A DNA stretch of 64,000 nucleotides, from contig DAISVY010000008.1 in the NCBI GenBank assembly GCA_036826635.1, positions 1 through 64,000 of the forward strand, written 5' to 3'. Source of the DNA: DAISVY01 sp036826635. GTDB taxonomy: Bacteria; Zixibacteria; MSB-5A5; GN15; FEB-12. Made by a program: the position numbers and the translations under genes. The notes under the pieces are model-generated. The model was not told the DNA's origin. It ran no database searches and saw only the letters and a list, made by a program, of their open reading frames with translations. This document shows positions 44,797 to 51,944 of this stretch, one piece after another (the first letter of the stretch is position 1; each line of letters opens with the position of its first letter).

Positions 44797-44826
44797 AAAA
44801 AACCACGGAATTCAGCGAATCCCGTG
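44797..44826 (-). terminator. Leader hairpin followed by T6, before the tRNA
   Basis: Arms 44804-44813 and 44817-44826 form a 10 bp stem (with G-T pairs) around a three-base loop, followed on the minus strand by six T (44797-44802). The predicted transcript start (about 44829) places the stem at the very 5' end of the RNA. It looks like an intrinsic terminator or an RNA 5' protection structure; true termination this early is uncertain. Confidence 0.45.
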
Positions 44827-44835
44827 AAGTGTGCA

Positions 44836-44864
44836 AGTATATAGCCTTAGATCGACCTTGTCAA
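44836..44864 (-). promoter_or_regulatory. Strong sigma-70-type promoter of the tRNA-Val-thrS-infC-... run
   Basis: Minus-strand TTGACA (44859-44864), exactly 17 bases, TATACT (44836-44841). It is the only clear promoter in front of the long gene series tRNA-Val, thrS, infC, rpmI, rplT, pheS, pheT, zapB-like. Confidence 0.85.
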
Positions 44865-45030
44865 TAGAAATTTTACCCGTTAACAGCGATGAATCTCAAG
44901 CGCCCTAACAACTTACAGCGCGCCCCCAGGCACCCCGCCGTCGGTCGGACCTTACAACCCCCGGACAACCCAGAGCCAAGGGCGGCATACAGTTAAAACT
45001 TGTTTCGTAAAGTATTCCCGGAGTAATTTC
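44865..45030. other. Gap between divergent transcription units
   Basis: Together with the promoter and leader hairpin described separately, this forms a 245-base gap between tRNA-Val and the small ORF at 45031. On the plus strand it should hold the promoter of the sugar group, but I could not fix one. No RNA gene, repeat or riboswitch was recognised. Confidence 0.4.
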
Positions 45031-45159
45031 ATGAAAAAGCAAGTTAGGACTAATACCTGCAAAAAAACGCCGCAGGCACCGTTGGAAAGACACACCGTTT
45101 CTCGGTCGGTTTTAAGGCCCGGCAAAGCGGCAACAACAGGAAAAAAAATTATTAACTGA
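45031..45159 (+). CDS. Small basic ORF upstream of the sugar-modification genes (42 aa)
   Basis: A 42-codon frame starts M-K-K-Q-V-R-T-N-T-C-K-K-T-P and ends G-K-K-I-I-N, with GGAG seven bases before its ATG. It stops 15 bases before the epimerase ATG, in front of that gene's own AGGAGG site. About ten residues are Lys or Arg. No family recognised. It could be a small protein or a translated leader of the sugar operon; it could also be a chance ORF. Confidence 0.45.
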   Translation: MKKQVRTNTCKKTPQAPLERHTVSRSVLRPGKAATTGKKIIN

Positions 45160-45174
45160 GGCAGGAGGCTGACT

Positions 45175-46212
45175 ATGATAAGCGGCAAAAGAATCTTCAT
45201 CACCGGCGGAAGCGGTTTCATCGGTTCCTCACTGATCGAACGGCTCATCGATGAAAACGAAATCGTTGTCTATGACAATTTCCGCCTGGATGCACTCAGC
45301 AGCCGCCCTTTCGCTCATCACCCCAACCTGACCATTATTCGGGGAGATGTGCTGGATTATCCTTCACTCGAAAAAGCCATGCGCGGAGCCAACTACGTGG
45401 TCCATTGTGCCGCCGTGGTCGGTATCGACACGGTTATTCTGAAACCGACCGAGACTATCCGGGTCAACATGCTGGGCGCAGCCAAAGTTCTCGAAGCGGC
45501 CAACAAGCTTCCCCACCTGGAACGGCTGATCAATTTCTCGACCAGTGAGGTTTTCGGCCAGACGGCTTTTCAATCGCAGGAAGGCGATTCGACAACCATC
45601 GGACCGGTCGGCGAAGCACGCTGGACCTACTCAGTCGCCAAACTGGCCGCCGAACACCTGACCCAGGCCTATCATCAGGAATTCGGTATGCCCACCGTGA
45701 GTGTCCGGCCGTTTAACGTCTACGGACCCGGCCGGGTCGGGGAAGCCGCCATTATGATCTTTATCCGCCGGGCACTGGCGAACGAGAATATAGAAATCCA
45801 CGGCGACGGCAACCAGATACGGGCCTGGTGCTATATCGACGATTTTATCGACGGTCTGCTGCTGAGTATGACACACCCCAACGCCGTCGGTGAATCGTTC
45901 AACATCGGTTACGCCAGAGCCGTTATCACCATTTACGGACTGGCCCAGACAGTGGTCAGAGTACTGGGGTCATCGTCGACCATCACGTTCGTCAAACGAG
46001 AAGGTCAGGATGTCGAGTTGCGCATCCCTAACGTGACCAAGGCCAAAAAGCTGGTCGGTTTCGAAGCCCGGGTGGGGTTGGAGGAAGGTATTCTCCGAAC
46101 GGCCGACTACATGATCAAACACCAGAAAGTCGTGCCCGACGATGCGGTGGTGCACCGGTGGAAAGACAAAACCGAACGTCTGAACAAGGCAGCGATAACT
46201 TCCGAAGAATGA
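45175..46212 (+). CDS. NAD-dependent nucleotide-sugar epimerase/dehydratase (extended SDR)
   Basis: 345 residues. Rossmann motif T-G-G-S-G-F-I-G at 10-17, V-V-H-C-A-A-V-V-G, F-S-T-S-E-V-F-G, catalytic Y-S-V-A-K, and V-R-P-F-N-V-Y-G-P-G, all typical of extended SDR sugar enzymes such as UDP-glucose 4-epimerase or NDP-sugar dehydratases. The exact substrate cannot be read from motifs. AGGAGG lies upstream. Its stop overlaps the next start as ATGA, so it is coupled with the formyltransferase; together they suggest a modified, perhaps N-formylated, sugar. Confidence 0.93.
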   Translation: MISGKRIFITGGSGFIGSSLIERLIDENEIVVYDNFRLDALSSRPFAHHPNLTIIRGDVLDYPSLEKAMRGANYVVHCAAVVGIDTVILKPTETIRVNMLGAAKVLEAANKLPHLERLINFSTSEVFGQTAFQSQEGDSTTIGPVGEARWTYSVAKLAAEHLTQAYHQEFGMPTVSVRPFNVYGPGRVGEAAIMIFIRRALANENIEIHGDGNQIRAWCYIDDFIDGLLLSMTHPNAVGESFNIGYARAVITIYGLAQTVVRVLGSSSTITFVKREGQDVELRIPNVTKAKKLVGFEARVGLEEGILRTADYMIKHQKVVPDDAVVHRWKDKTERLNKAAITSEE

Positions 46213-47162
46213 GAGTCGCTCTTTTCAGCAGCACGGTATTCGGATACCGCTGCCTGGTCAACGGTATCCTTCGTGCTCCACAGGTAAAACTGACAGGTAT
46301 CGTAACCACCCCCGGGAAAATTCCGTTAGGCAAGGGACAAAAACAGCTATCAATCGTAACCGCGGCCGATTTCAGTGAACCGGCCCGCCGGAGCGACTGC
46401 GAACTGGTGACGTTTGAAAATCGCGTCACGGTTTCGCAATACGAGCAGGTCCTCGAAAAATGGCGTCCGGATTTCGTACTGGCGCTGGGCTGGTATCACA
46501 TCGTTCCCGAAAAAATTATCCGCCTCCCCCAACTTGGCTGGGCCTGTCTCCATGCCGCCCTGCTGCCCAAAGGAAGGGGCATGGCTCCGATCAACTGGGC
46601 CATAATAAACGGCGAACGGGAAACCGGTGTGACATTCTTCTACCTCGATAAAAATGTCGACAGCGGGGATATCATAGCTCAAACCCGTCTGACAATCGAC
46701 ATCGACGATACATGTGCCAGCCTGTACGAAAAAGCGACGCAGGCATCCGAAGAAATCCTCCGCCGGTATCTTCCCCGCATCGCCGCCGGCACCGCTCCGA
46801 GAATAAAACAGAACGAGGTGGAAGCTACCTATTACCGCCTGCGCACACCGGCCGACGGGTTGATCGACTGGGACCAGGACGCCCGCCACGTGTACGATTT
46901 CATCCGGGCACAAACACATCCCTACCCGGGCGCTTTCACGCTGGTGGACAACCGCAAACTGTATATCTGGCGCGCCGTCGTAACGGAAAGCGAACCCGCA
47001 AGCGGCCCCGGAATCGGAGAATTCGTGCGAACCGACCGGGGAACAGAAGTACAGTGCGGCCGCGGTCGCATCCGATTATTGGAAGTACAGTGGGAAAATC
47101 AGGACAACAGCGGTGAACCTTCCGTGATCCTTGCCGATATTCTTAATAGGACATCGGCTTGA
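46209..47162 (+). CDS. Formyltransferase-fold enzyme (ArnA/Fmt-like), sugar N-formylation candidate
   Basis: 317 residues from the ATG at 46209 (ATGA overlap with the epimerase stop). Formyl_trans_N domain: H-A-A-L-L-P-K-G-R-G-M-A-P-I-N-W-A-I-I-N-G-E-R-E-T-G-V-T and D-S-G-D-I-I, closest by eye to the ArnA formyltransferase region (H-G-S-L-L-P-K-Y-R-G-R-A-P), then a C-terminal domain (R-T-P-A-D-G-L-I-D-W). The catalytic Asn-x-His motif reads Cys-Leu-His, so the Asn appears replaced; His and the distal Asp are kept. With the epimerase before and the glycosyltransferase after, a nucleotide-sugar substrate is more likely than Met-tRNA. Confidence 0.85.
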   Translation: MRVALFSSTVFGYRCLVNGILRAPQVKLTGIVTTPGKIPLGKGQKQLSIVTAADFSEPARRSDCELVTFENRVTVSQYEQVLEKWRPDFVLALGWYHIVPEKIIRLPQLGWACLHAALLPKGRGMAPINWAIINGERETGVTFFYLDKNVDSGDIIAQTRLTIDIDDTCASLYEKATQASEEILRRYLPRIAAGTAPRIKQNEVEATYYRLRTPADGLIDWDQDARHVYDFIRAQTHPYPGAFTLVDNRKLYIWRAVVTESEPASGPGIGEFVRTDRGTEVQCGRGRIRLLEVQWENQDNSGEPSVILADILNRTSA

Positions 47163-47184
47163 TATTCCATGGAGGGATAACGTC

Positions 47185-49620
47185 TTGAAAAACAATCCCC
47201 TGATAACGGTCTGTGTGACCAGCTATAACCATGAGCGCTATATCCGTGAGTGTATAGATTCCGTACTTAACCAAACCTATCCGCATACTCACGTTCATGT
47301 CATAGACGACTGTTCCACCGACCGCTCGGCCGAAATCCTGCGCTCCTACGGTGATCGCATCGAACTGACCGTGCGCGAGAAGAATCTGGGCCTTCCGGCA
47401 TACAACGACACGATCAATGACAGCATACGTGCGGCCGAGGGGGAATTCTTCTATCGTCTGGACAGCGACGATTTTCTCGAACCGAATTACTTCAAACGGA
47501 TGATCGAAGAAGTAAACGCCGATCCGAAACTCGACTGGGTGTGCGGCGGCCTTAACGTGGTCGATCAGGACAGTCGCATCATTGATACCTGGGAATACAC
47601 CTCGTGGCCGACCGATCCGGATACGGCCCTGGCCCGGGGTTGGCATAGTTGTTCGGTGGTGGTACCTCACAACGGCATCCTGCGAACGGATTTCATCCGG
47701 GATAACGATCTCTACTGGCGCTTCTTCCCCTACGGCTGGGGTTCCGACGTACTTTTCACCATCCAGGCGATGAAATACCGACCGGCAATCAAACTCATTT
47801 CCGGACCGGGACTAAACTGGAGAACACACGGCAAAAACAACAGTTGTGACGTAGTCAGGCGAATCAACTTGGTACTGGCGGTCAGAGAATACTACGCCGA
47901 AAATATACCGGAATCGATCTATCTCAAAAATCCGCTAATGAACGAGTATCCCGTCGGCAGCGACGATTACCTGGCCACCAAGTTTTTCCTGCTGGCGGTC
48001 AGTTTGTACCATACAAAGGCCCAATTCCGGGTGCCGACGATATTCAGAGGCCCGGACACGAAGAAAGGAATCGAGGACAACCTCTACCTCTTCAACACCG
48101 CCATTCGCAAGTACACCGAACGGTCATTGAGTTACTCGAAGCGTTATCGCAATGAGCTCAACTCTCTGCGGGAACAGATCGAGGCCGAGGGACAAGTTCG
48201 AGAAGGAAAGCGCTTTCTAAGCGCAGGGGATTTCAAACAGGCCACAGATCGTTTCAAACAGGTGTTGCTAACCAATCCGAAATCGACAAGCGCTCTGACC
48301 GGACTCACCGAAGCTCGTTTCGCAGCCGGCGACGTGGCGGCGGCTCAAAGATATTCCCTGCAGGCAATGCAGGTGGCCCCGCATGACCCTCGAGCCCTGA
48401 ACAACGCCGGGGTACTCATGTACAACATGGGAGATTTCGACCGCGCCGAGAAATCGTTTCGCAAGGCCGCGGAACTCGACCCGGAGTGTCTCGATATACA
48501 CGTCAACCTGCTCGATCTATACGCCAGTATCAACCAACAAGAGCTGCTCGACCCGGACCAGCAACAGACCATGCTGACCAGCGCGCGCTGGGTGGCGGAC
48601 AAGGGCTCAGATAATCCCCATGACGAGCTGATGCGAGAGAATACCCGACTTCGCCTCGACGTTCTGGATCGGTACACCGACCGCTACGCGAAGGCCGGGA
48701 TACGCATTCTGCTGCATCGTCCCGACAACGGCGCCCTGAAATACCTGATGGACAGTTGGGCGGAAGTACTCAATACCATGGGCATCCCGACCGAACTGCT
48801 GCACTGGGGGGAAAATACTCGCGACAAAATAGCCCGCTTCCGTCCCACCGTATTCATCACCGTAAGCGATCCGGCTTACATCGAACAGCTCGACATGACC
48901 CCGATCAGACAATACCGGCACTTTCATCGGCTTCAAATCGGCCATATCACAACCCTTGAGCACAGTTTTGAACCGGTCGATTTCTTCATAACTTTCCATC
49001 TCGATCCGTCGCGGGATAATCGCTTCAGCCGTCTTGGTCGACCGTTGTTATCGCTGCCGTTCGCGATCAATCCCCTGCGGCATTACATGCGGCCGGGACG
49101 AGAAGTCTGGGACTATTTCTTTGTCGGGACCAATTCCCGACTCAAGACCGACCAGACAGCGAAACTGCTCATACCGATAATCAAAAACTATCACGGCCTT
49201 CTGGCCGGTGTGGGCTGGCCGGCGGGAGCCGGAGAACTGCCGCTTGACGAGGTCGCCCGACTGTATAGTCTGGCGCACATCTCCCCCAACTATCACATCG
49301 CCTATCAATACGATCTTTATAACGAGATAAACGAACGCACCTATATCATCCCGGCCTGCGGCGGTTTTGAACTTACCGACAACCCGGCCGCCATGAAGGA
49401 CATGTTCGCTCCGGATGAAATGGCCGTAGCCCGATCTCCACAGGAATACCACGAGATGTTCCATCACTTTCTGGAACACCCGGAACAAAGGCTTGCTTAC
49501 ATCCGCAAAGGGATGCAACGAGTATACCGGGAATATACCCTGTTCCATGTGCTGGAACGTCTGACCGAACATCTGGGGGTTAAATCAACCGCCCCGGACC
49601 AGACCAAGGTTACAGCCTAA
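47185..49620 (+). CDS. Multidomain glycosyltransferase: GT2 + TPR + GT1/CgeB-like
   Basis: 811 residues from TTG at 47185, which has GGAGGG nine bases upstream; the frame runs back to 47131 without a site. Residues 1-260: GT2 domain (V-C-V-T-S-Y-N-H-E-R-Y-I, D-D-C-S-T-D, R-L-D-S-D-D). About 345-480: TPR repeats (A-L-N-N-A-G-V-L-M-Y-N-M-G). About 510-800: a second transferase-like domain ending in N-E-R-T-Y-I-I-P-A-C-G-G-F and H-P-E-Q-R-L-A-Y-I-R-K-G, the pattern of Glyco_trans_1_2/CgeB-like enzymes. It may add two sugars in sequence to one acceptor. Its TPR region suggests a protein target; flagellin, encoded a few kilobases away, is a candidate (inference). Confidence 0.88.
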   Translation: MKNNPLITVCVTSYNHERYIRECIDSVLNQTYPHTHVHVIDDCSTDRSAEILRSYGDRIELTVREKNLGLPAYNDTINDSIRAAEGEFFYRLDSDDFLEPNYFKRMIEEVNADPKLDWVCGGLNVVDQDSRIIDTWEYTSWPTDPDTALARGWHSCSVVVPHNGILRTDFIRDNDLYWRFFPYGWGSDVLFTIQAMKYRPAIKLISGPGLNWRTHGKNNSCDVVRRINLVLAVREYYAENIPESIYLKNPLMNEYPVGSDDYLATKFFLLAVSLYHTKAQFRVPTIFRGPDTKKGIEDNLYLFNTAIRKYTERSLSYSKRYRNELNSLREQIEAEGQVREGKRFLSAGDFKQATDRFKQVLLTNPKSTSALTGLTEARFAAGDVAAAQRYSLQAMQVAPHDPRALNNAGVLMYNMGDFDRAEKSFRKAAELDPECLDIHVNLLDLYASINQQELLDPDQQQTMLTSARWVADKGSDNPHDELMRENTRLRLDVLDRYTDRYAKAGIRILLHRPDNGALKYLMDSWAEVLNTMGIPTELLHWGENTRDKIARFRPTVFITVSDPAYIEQLDMTPIRQYRHFHRLQIGHITTLEHSFEPVDFFITFHLDPSRDNRFSRLGRPLLSLPFAINPLRHYMRPGREVWDYFFVGTNSRLKTDQTAKLLIPIIKNYHGLLAGVGWPAGAGELPLDEVARLYSLAHISPNYHIAYQYDLYNEINERTYIIPACGGFELTDNPAAMKDMFAPDEMAVARSPQEYHEMFHHFLEHPEQRLAYIRKGMQRVYREYTLFHVLERLTEHLGVKSTAPDQTKVTA

Positions 49621-49624
49621 AATG

Positions 49625-49657
49625 AAAATCCCCGCCGGTTGCCCGGCAGGGAATTTT
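49625..49657. terminator. Bidirectional terminator between the glycosyltransferase and HDOD genes
   Basis: A stem formed by 49625-49638 and 49643-49657 with one mismatch is flanked by A4 on the left and T4 on the right, so it can serve both convergent genes. Confidence 0.75.
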
Positions 49658-49680
49658 ATGATCGAAAAGGAACAAAGCTA

Positions 49681-50565
49681 CTATCTAATACCGGCCATCT
49701 TCATAAAAGTTTCAGATTTCAGGTATTCTTCCCTGAGCAACTCTGAAATCGCATCCTGATCATCCGGCAAAATCTGAAGATAGTCCATTACTTCATCCTG
49801 AGGAGACCCGATCAAATAAGCCTCGTCTTCCTCGTAGAATGTCTTTTTGGCAATGTAGTTGGCCACGTGAATAATATGCGGGACGGGCTGATCACCATCA
49901 CTAAGTTCCGGATGATGATGGAAAGCTACCGCCTCGGCAAGTCGATGAGGCAATTTCCATTGTTCGGCCAGGACAGATCCGACCTGAGCATGGTTGTAAC
50001 CAAGCACTCGCTCTTCGATTTCGTAGGTCTGAGACTGAGTATCCCGGACACGCTCGGCGGCAACGGCCGCGTATTCGTCGGGTAAGAAACAGTTCATCAC
50101 TACCTTGCCGATATCGTGCAGCAGACCACCCGAGAAAGCCGCGTCGGGATCAATTATGCTCCGGCTCTTCACCTTGCGAGCCAGAATGCGGGCGCAGAAA
50201 CCGACCGCCAGAGAGTGTCTCCAGAATCCTTCCTGAAACTCCTGGTCGACCTTGTCACCTTTGAACATATCCAGCACAGAGGCCGAGAGAACCAGGTTCT
50301 TAATAGCCTCCATACCGACCACGATCACCGCCTGCTTAACCGAATCGATCTCCCTGGCCAAACCGTAAAAAGCCGAGTTGGTCAGCTTGAGAACCTTCAC
50401 GGACATAGCCGGATCTTCGGAGAGAATAGAGGCAATCTGCCCCGCGGATACCTTGGGGTCGTTAATGACTTTCTGAATCTGATGAAAGACAATAGGCGGA
50501 GTCGGCAGGTTGCGGATATTAGATATAACCTGCCGGACCTTATTATCAATCGTCTCCACTGACAT
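49681..50565 (-). CDS. HDOD-domain signalling protein
   Basis: 294 residues from the ATG at 50565. N-terminal HDOD domain: L-P-T-P-P-I-V-F-H-Q-I-Q, L-S-E-D-P-A-M-S-V-K-V-L-K-L-T-N-S-A-F-Y-G, then a degenerate-to-intact HD region G-G-L-L-H-D-I-G-K-V-V and H-H-H-P-E-L. HDOD proteins are regulatory and often act in motility or c-di-GMP signalling. It follows flgM by about 20 bases, so it is probably cotranscribed with late flagellar genes. Confidence 0.92.
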   Translation of the reverse strand: MSVETIDNKVRQVISNIRNLPTPPIVFHQIQKVINDPKVSAGQIASILSEDPAMSVKVLKLTNSAFYGLAREIDSVKQAVIVVGMEAIKNLVLSASVLDMFKGDKVDQEFQEGFWRHSLAVGFCARILARKVKSRSIIDPDAAFSGGLLHDIGKVVMNCFLPDEYAAVAAERVRDTQSQTYEIEERVLGYNHAQVGSVLAEQWKLPHRLAEAVAFHHHPELSDGDQPVPHIIHVANYIAKKTFYEEDEAYLIGSPQDEVMDYLQILPDDQDAISELLREEYLKSETFMKMAGIR

Positions 50566-50585
50566 GCTTTTGCCCACCCCTTTTT

Positions 50586-50921
50586 TCAAATATCCAGATC
50601 GTCGGCCAATCTGCGAGCAACTTCATTTTTTACTTCCGGCCGGTCATAAAATCCGGATTCTATTTTTTCGCGGATTTCATCAAGCCGACTGGGCGTCCCG
50701 CCGGTGGCGGGTTCATTCACATCGGCGTTTCCAATTTCCCGGTCGATGTGGTGCTCGTTAAGTTTAGCGTCAGCCAGCTCCGCAAGTCTGGCCCGGGCGT
50801 TGTCGGATATTTCTACTTTGTCGGTTACCTGATTCTGATGACCAGGTGCGTCCTGCCTGGCCGGCTCTCGAGCGATGTAACCGTTCAAGGGTTTGTCGTT
50901 CGGCAAGGGTCCTATTTCCAT
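50586..50921 (-). CDS. flgM: Anti-sigma-28 factor FlgM
   Basis: 111 residues. The C-terminal half has the family pattern: D-K-V-E-I-S-D-N-A-R-A-R-L near residues 34-46 and R-L-D-E-I-R-E-K-I-E-S-G-F-Y-D-R-P-E-V toward the end. It binds FliA until the hook is complete and is then exported. A sigma-28-type promoter lies just upstream, fitting the known feedback loop. The N-terminal half is polar and likely unfolded. Confidence 0.9.
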   Translation of the reverse strand: MEIGPLPNDKPLNGYIAREPARQDAPGHQNQVTDKVEISDNARARLAELADAKLNEHHIDREIGNADVNEPATGGTPSRLDEIREKIESGFYDRPEVKNEVARRLADDLDI

Positions 50922-50941
50922 GCTTTCACCTTATACCTATC

Positions 50942-50969
50942 CTATCGTCGGTGAAATGCCCAAACTTTA
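50942..50969 (-). promoter_or_regulatory. Sigma-28 (FliA)-type promoter of flgM
   Basis: Minus-strand TAAAGTTT (50962-50969), 12 bases, GACGATAG (50942-50949). The -35 is a perfect match to the FliA consensus and the -10 matches GCCGATAA at six of eight positions. It is placed directly before the flgM ribosome site. Confidence 0.75.
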
Positions 50970-50998
50970 GGTCGATCCAGCCTCTATGTTATCGATCG

Positions 50999-51466
50999 TC
51001 ACTTTTTTCCGTCAATAAAAAGAGGCGATGGCTCTCCTTCCGAGAGATATTGTATCATTTTACGACTATTTTTCAACTCATTTAATTCGCTGCGTATACG
51101 TTCGTGGCGACTGACAAGGAATTCCTTGTTATCTTCAACGAGAGCGATATTCTTCTTAACCAGTGTAATAATGCTGTTGACGAGCTTACGCACCTCCGGA
51201 TGCACCGAGGCCAATTTGAAGAGGCGGGGATCTTTCTCTTTTATGGCCGTAATTCGGGCTTCCGATTCCTTGATGCGCCGCTGACAACGTTCGATCTCGG
51301 CGTACAGATCAAGAAGATTCTCATCCTTGTCGTACTTCACCAAATCCCGCTGCTTGTCCATCAGAATATAAAGGGACTGGTAAAACGAGTACTCTTCCTT
51401 GAGAGTACTCAGAATGTTTTTCTCAAGCTGGCTGATAGCGTTGTTATTCATCCCATTTCCGTTCAT
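50999..51466 (-). CDS. flgN: FlgN-like flagellar export chaperone
   Basis: 155 residues, helical, with a charged coiled-coil middle (Y-D-K-D-E-N-L-L-D-L-Y-A-E-I-E-R-C-Q-R-R-I-K-E-S) and V-E-D-N-K-E-F-L-V-S-R-H. FlgN chaperones hook-filament junction proteins FlgK and FlgL. The assignment rests on size, helical pattern and location between fliS and flgM. It starts two bases after the fliS stop (M at 51466; an alternative ATG is at 51451). Confidence 0.75.
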   Translation of the reverse strand: MNGNGMNNNAISQLEKNILSTLKEEYSFYQSLYILMDKQRDLVKYDKDENLLDLYAEIERCQRRIKESEARITAIKEKDPRLFKLASVHPEVRKLVNSIITLVKKNIALVEDNKEFLVSRHERIRSELNELKNSRKMIQYLSEGEPSPLFIDGKK

Positions 51467-51468
51467 AT

Positions 51469-51915
51469 CTACGCCGAGGTAACGAAACTATCGGTGGCGG
51501 AAGTCGTTTCAATATCACCTTTTTTCGCCACGGTCTCCTTGCGGCTCTCCAAATTCTCCTTGGCACCGGCCCAACCCGCACGGATATTACTCAACACCTT
51601 CACGATGAGGTCAATCTGTTCCACCTGTTTCGTAGCTTCCACACCGTCGGTTTCGTTAATAACATAGGCGTACATCGTCCCGAGATTCTCGGCTATCTGC
51701 CCGCCTTTTTCGAAATCAAGCGTGGTATAAAGATGAGTGATAAACCGCTTGGCTCGTTCGAGTTGATCATACCCGGCCTGAAACTCCTCGGCTTGGTAAT
51801 GTTCGGCCGCTCTGTTGTAGGCGTCAATGGCGCCGTCATAGACCTGAAGTATTAAATCGATTTGCGACTTGCCAAGGGTTTGACTCCGCCAGTAAGCATC
51901 AACTTTGCCGTCCAT
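51469..51915 (-). CDS. fliS: Flagellin export chaperone FliS
   Basis: 148 residues. Family features: Y-W-R-S-Q-T-L-G-K-S-Q-I-D-L-I-L-Q-V-Y-D-G-A-I, a central helix R-A-K-R-F-I-T-H-L-Y-T-T-L-D-F-E-K-G-G-Q, and M-Y-A-Y-V. FliS binds the flagellin C-terminus to stop premature polymerisation. It lies directly after fliD, the usual order. Confidence 0.93.
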   Translation of the reverse strand: MDGKVDAYWRSQTLGKSQIDLILQVYDGAIDAYNRAAEHYQAEEFQAGYDQLERAKRFITHLYTTLDFEKGGQIAENLGTMYAYVINETDGVEATKQVEQIDLIVKVLSNIRAGWAGAKENLESRKETVAKKGDIETTSATDSFVTSA

Positions 51916-51944
51916 GGTCCATCCTTCCCGTAGTTGCAGACTAA

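Noticed and set aside
44865..45174. Possible c-di-GMP or other riboswitch before the epimerase
   Set aside because: I looked for the conserved GEMM core sequences and did not find them; the region is better explained by a small ORF and its ribosome sites.
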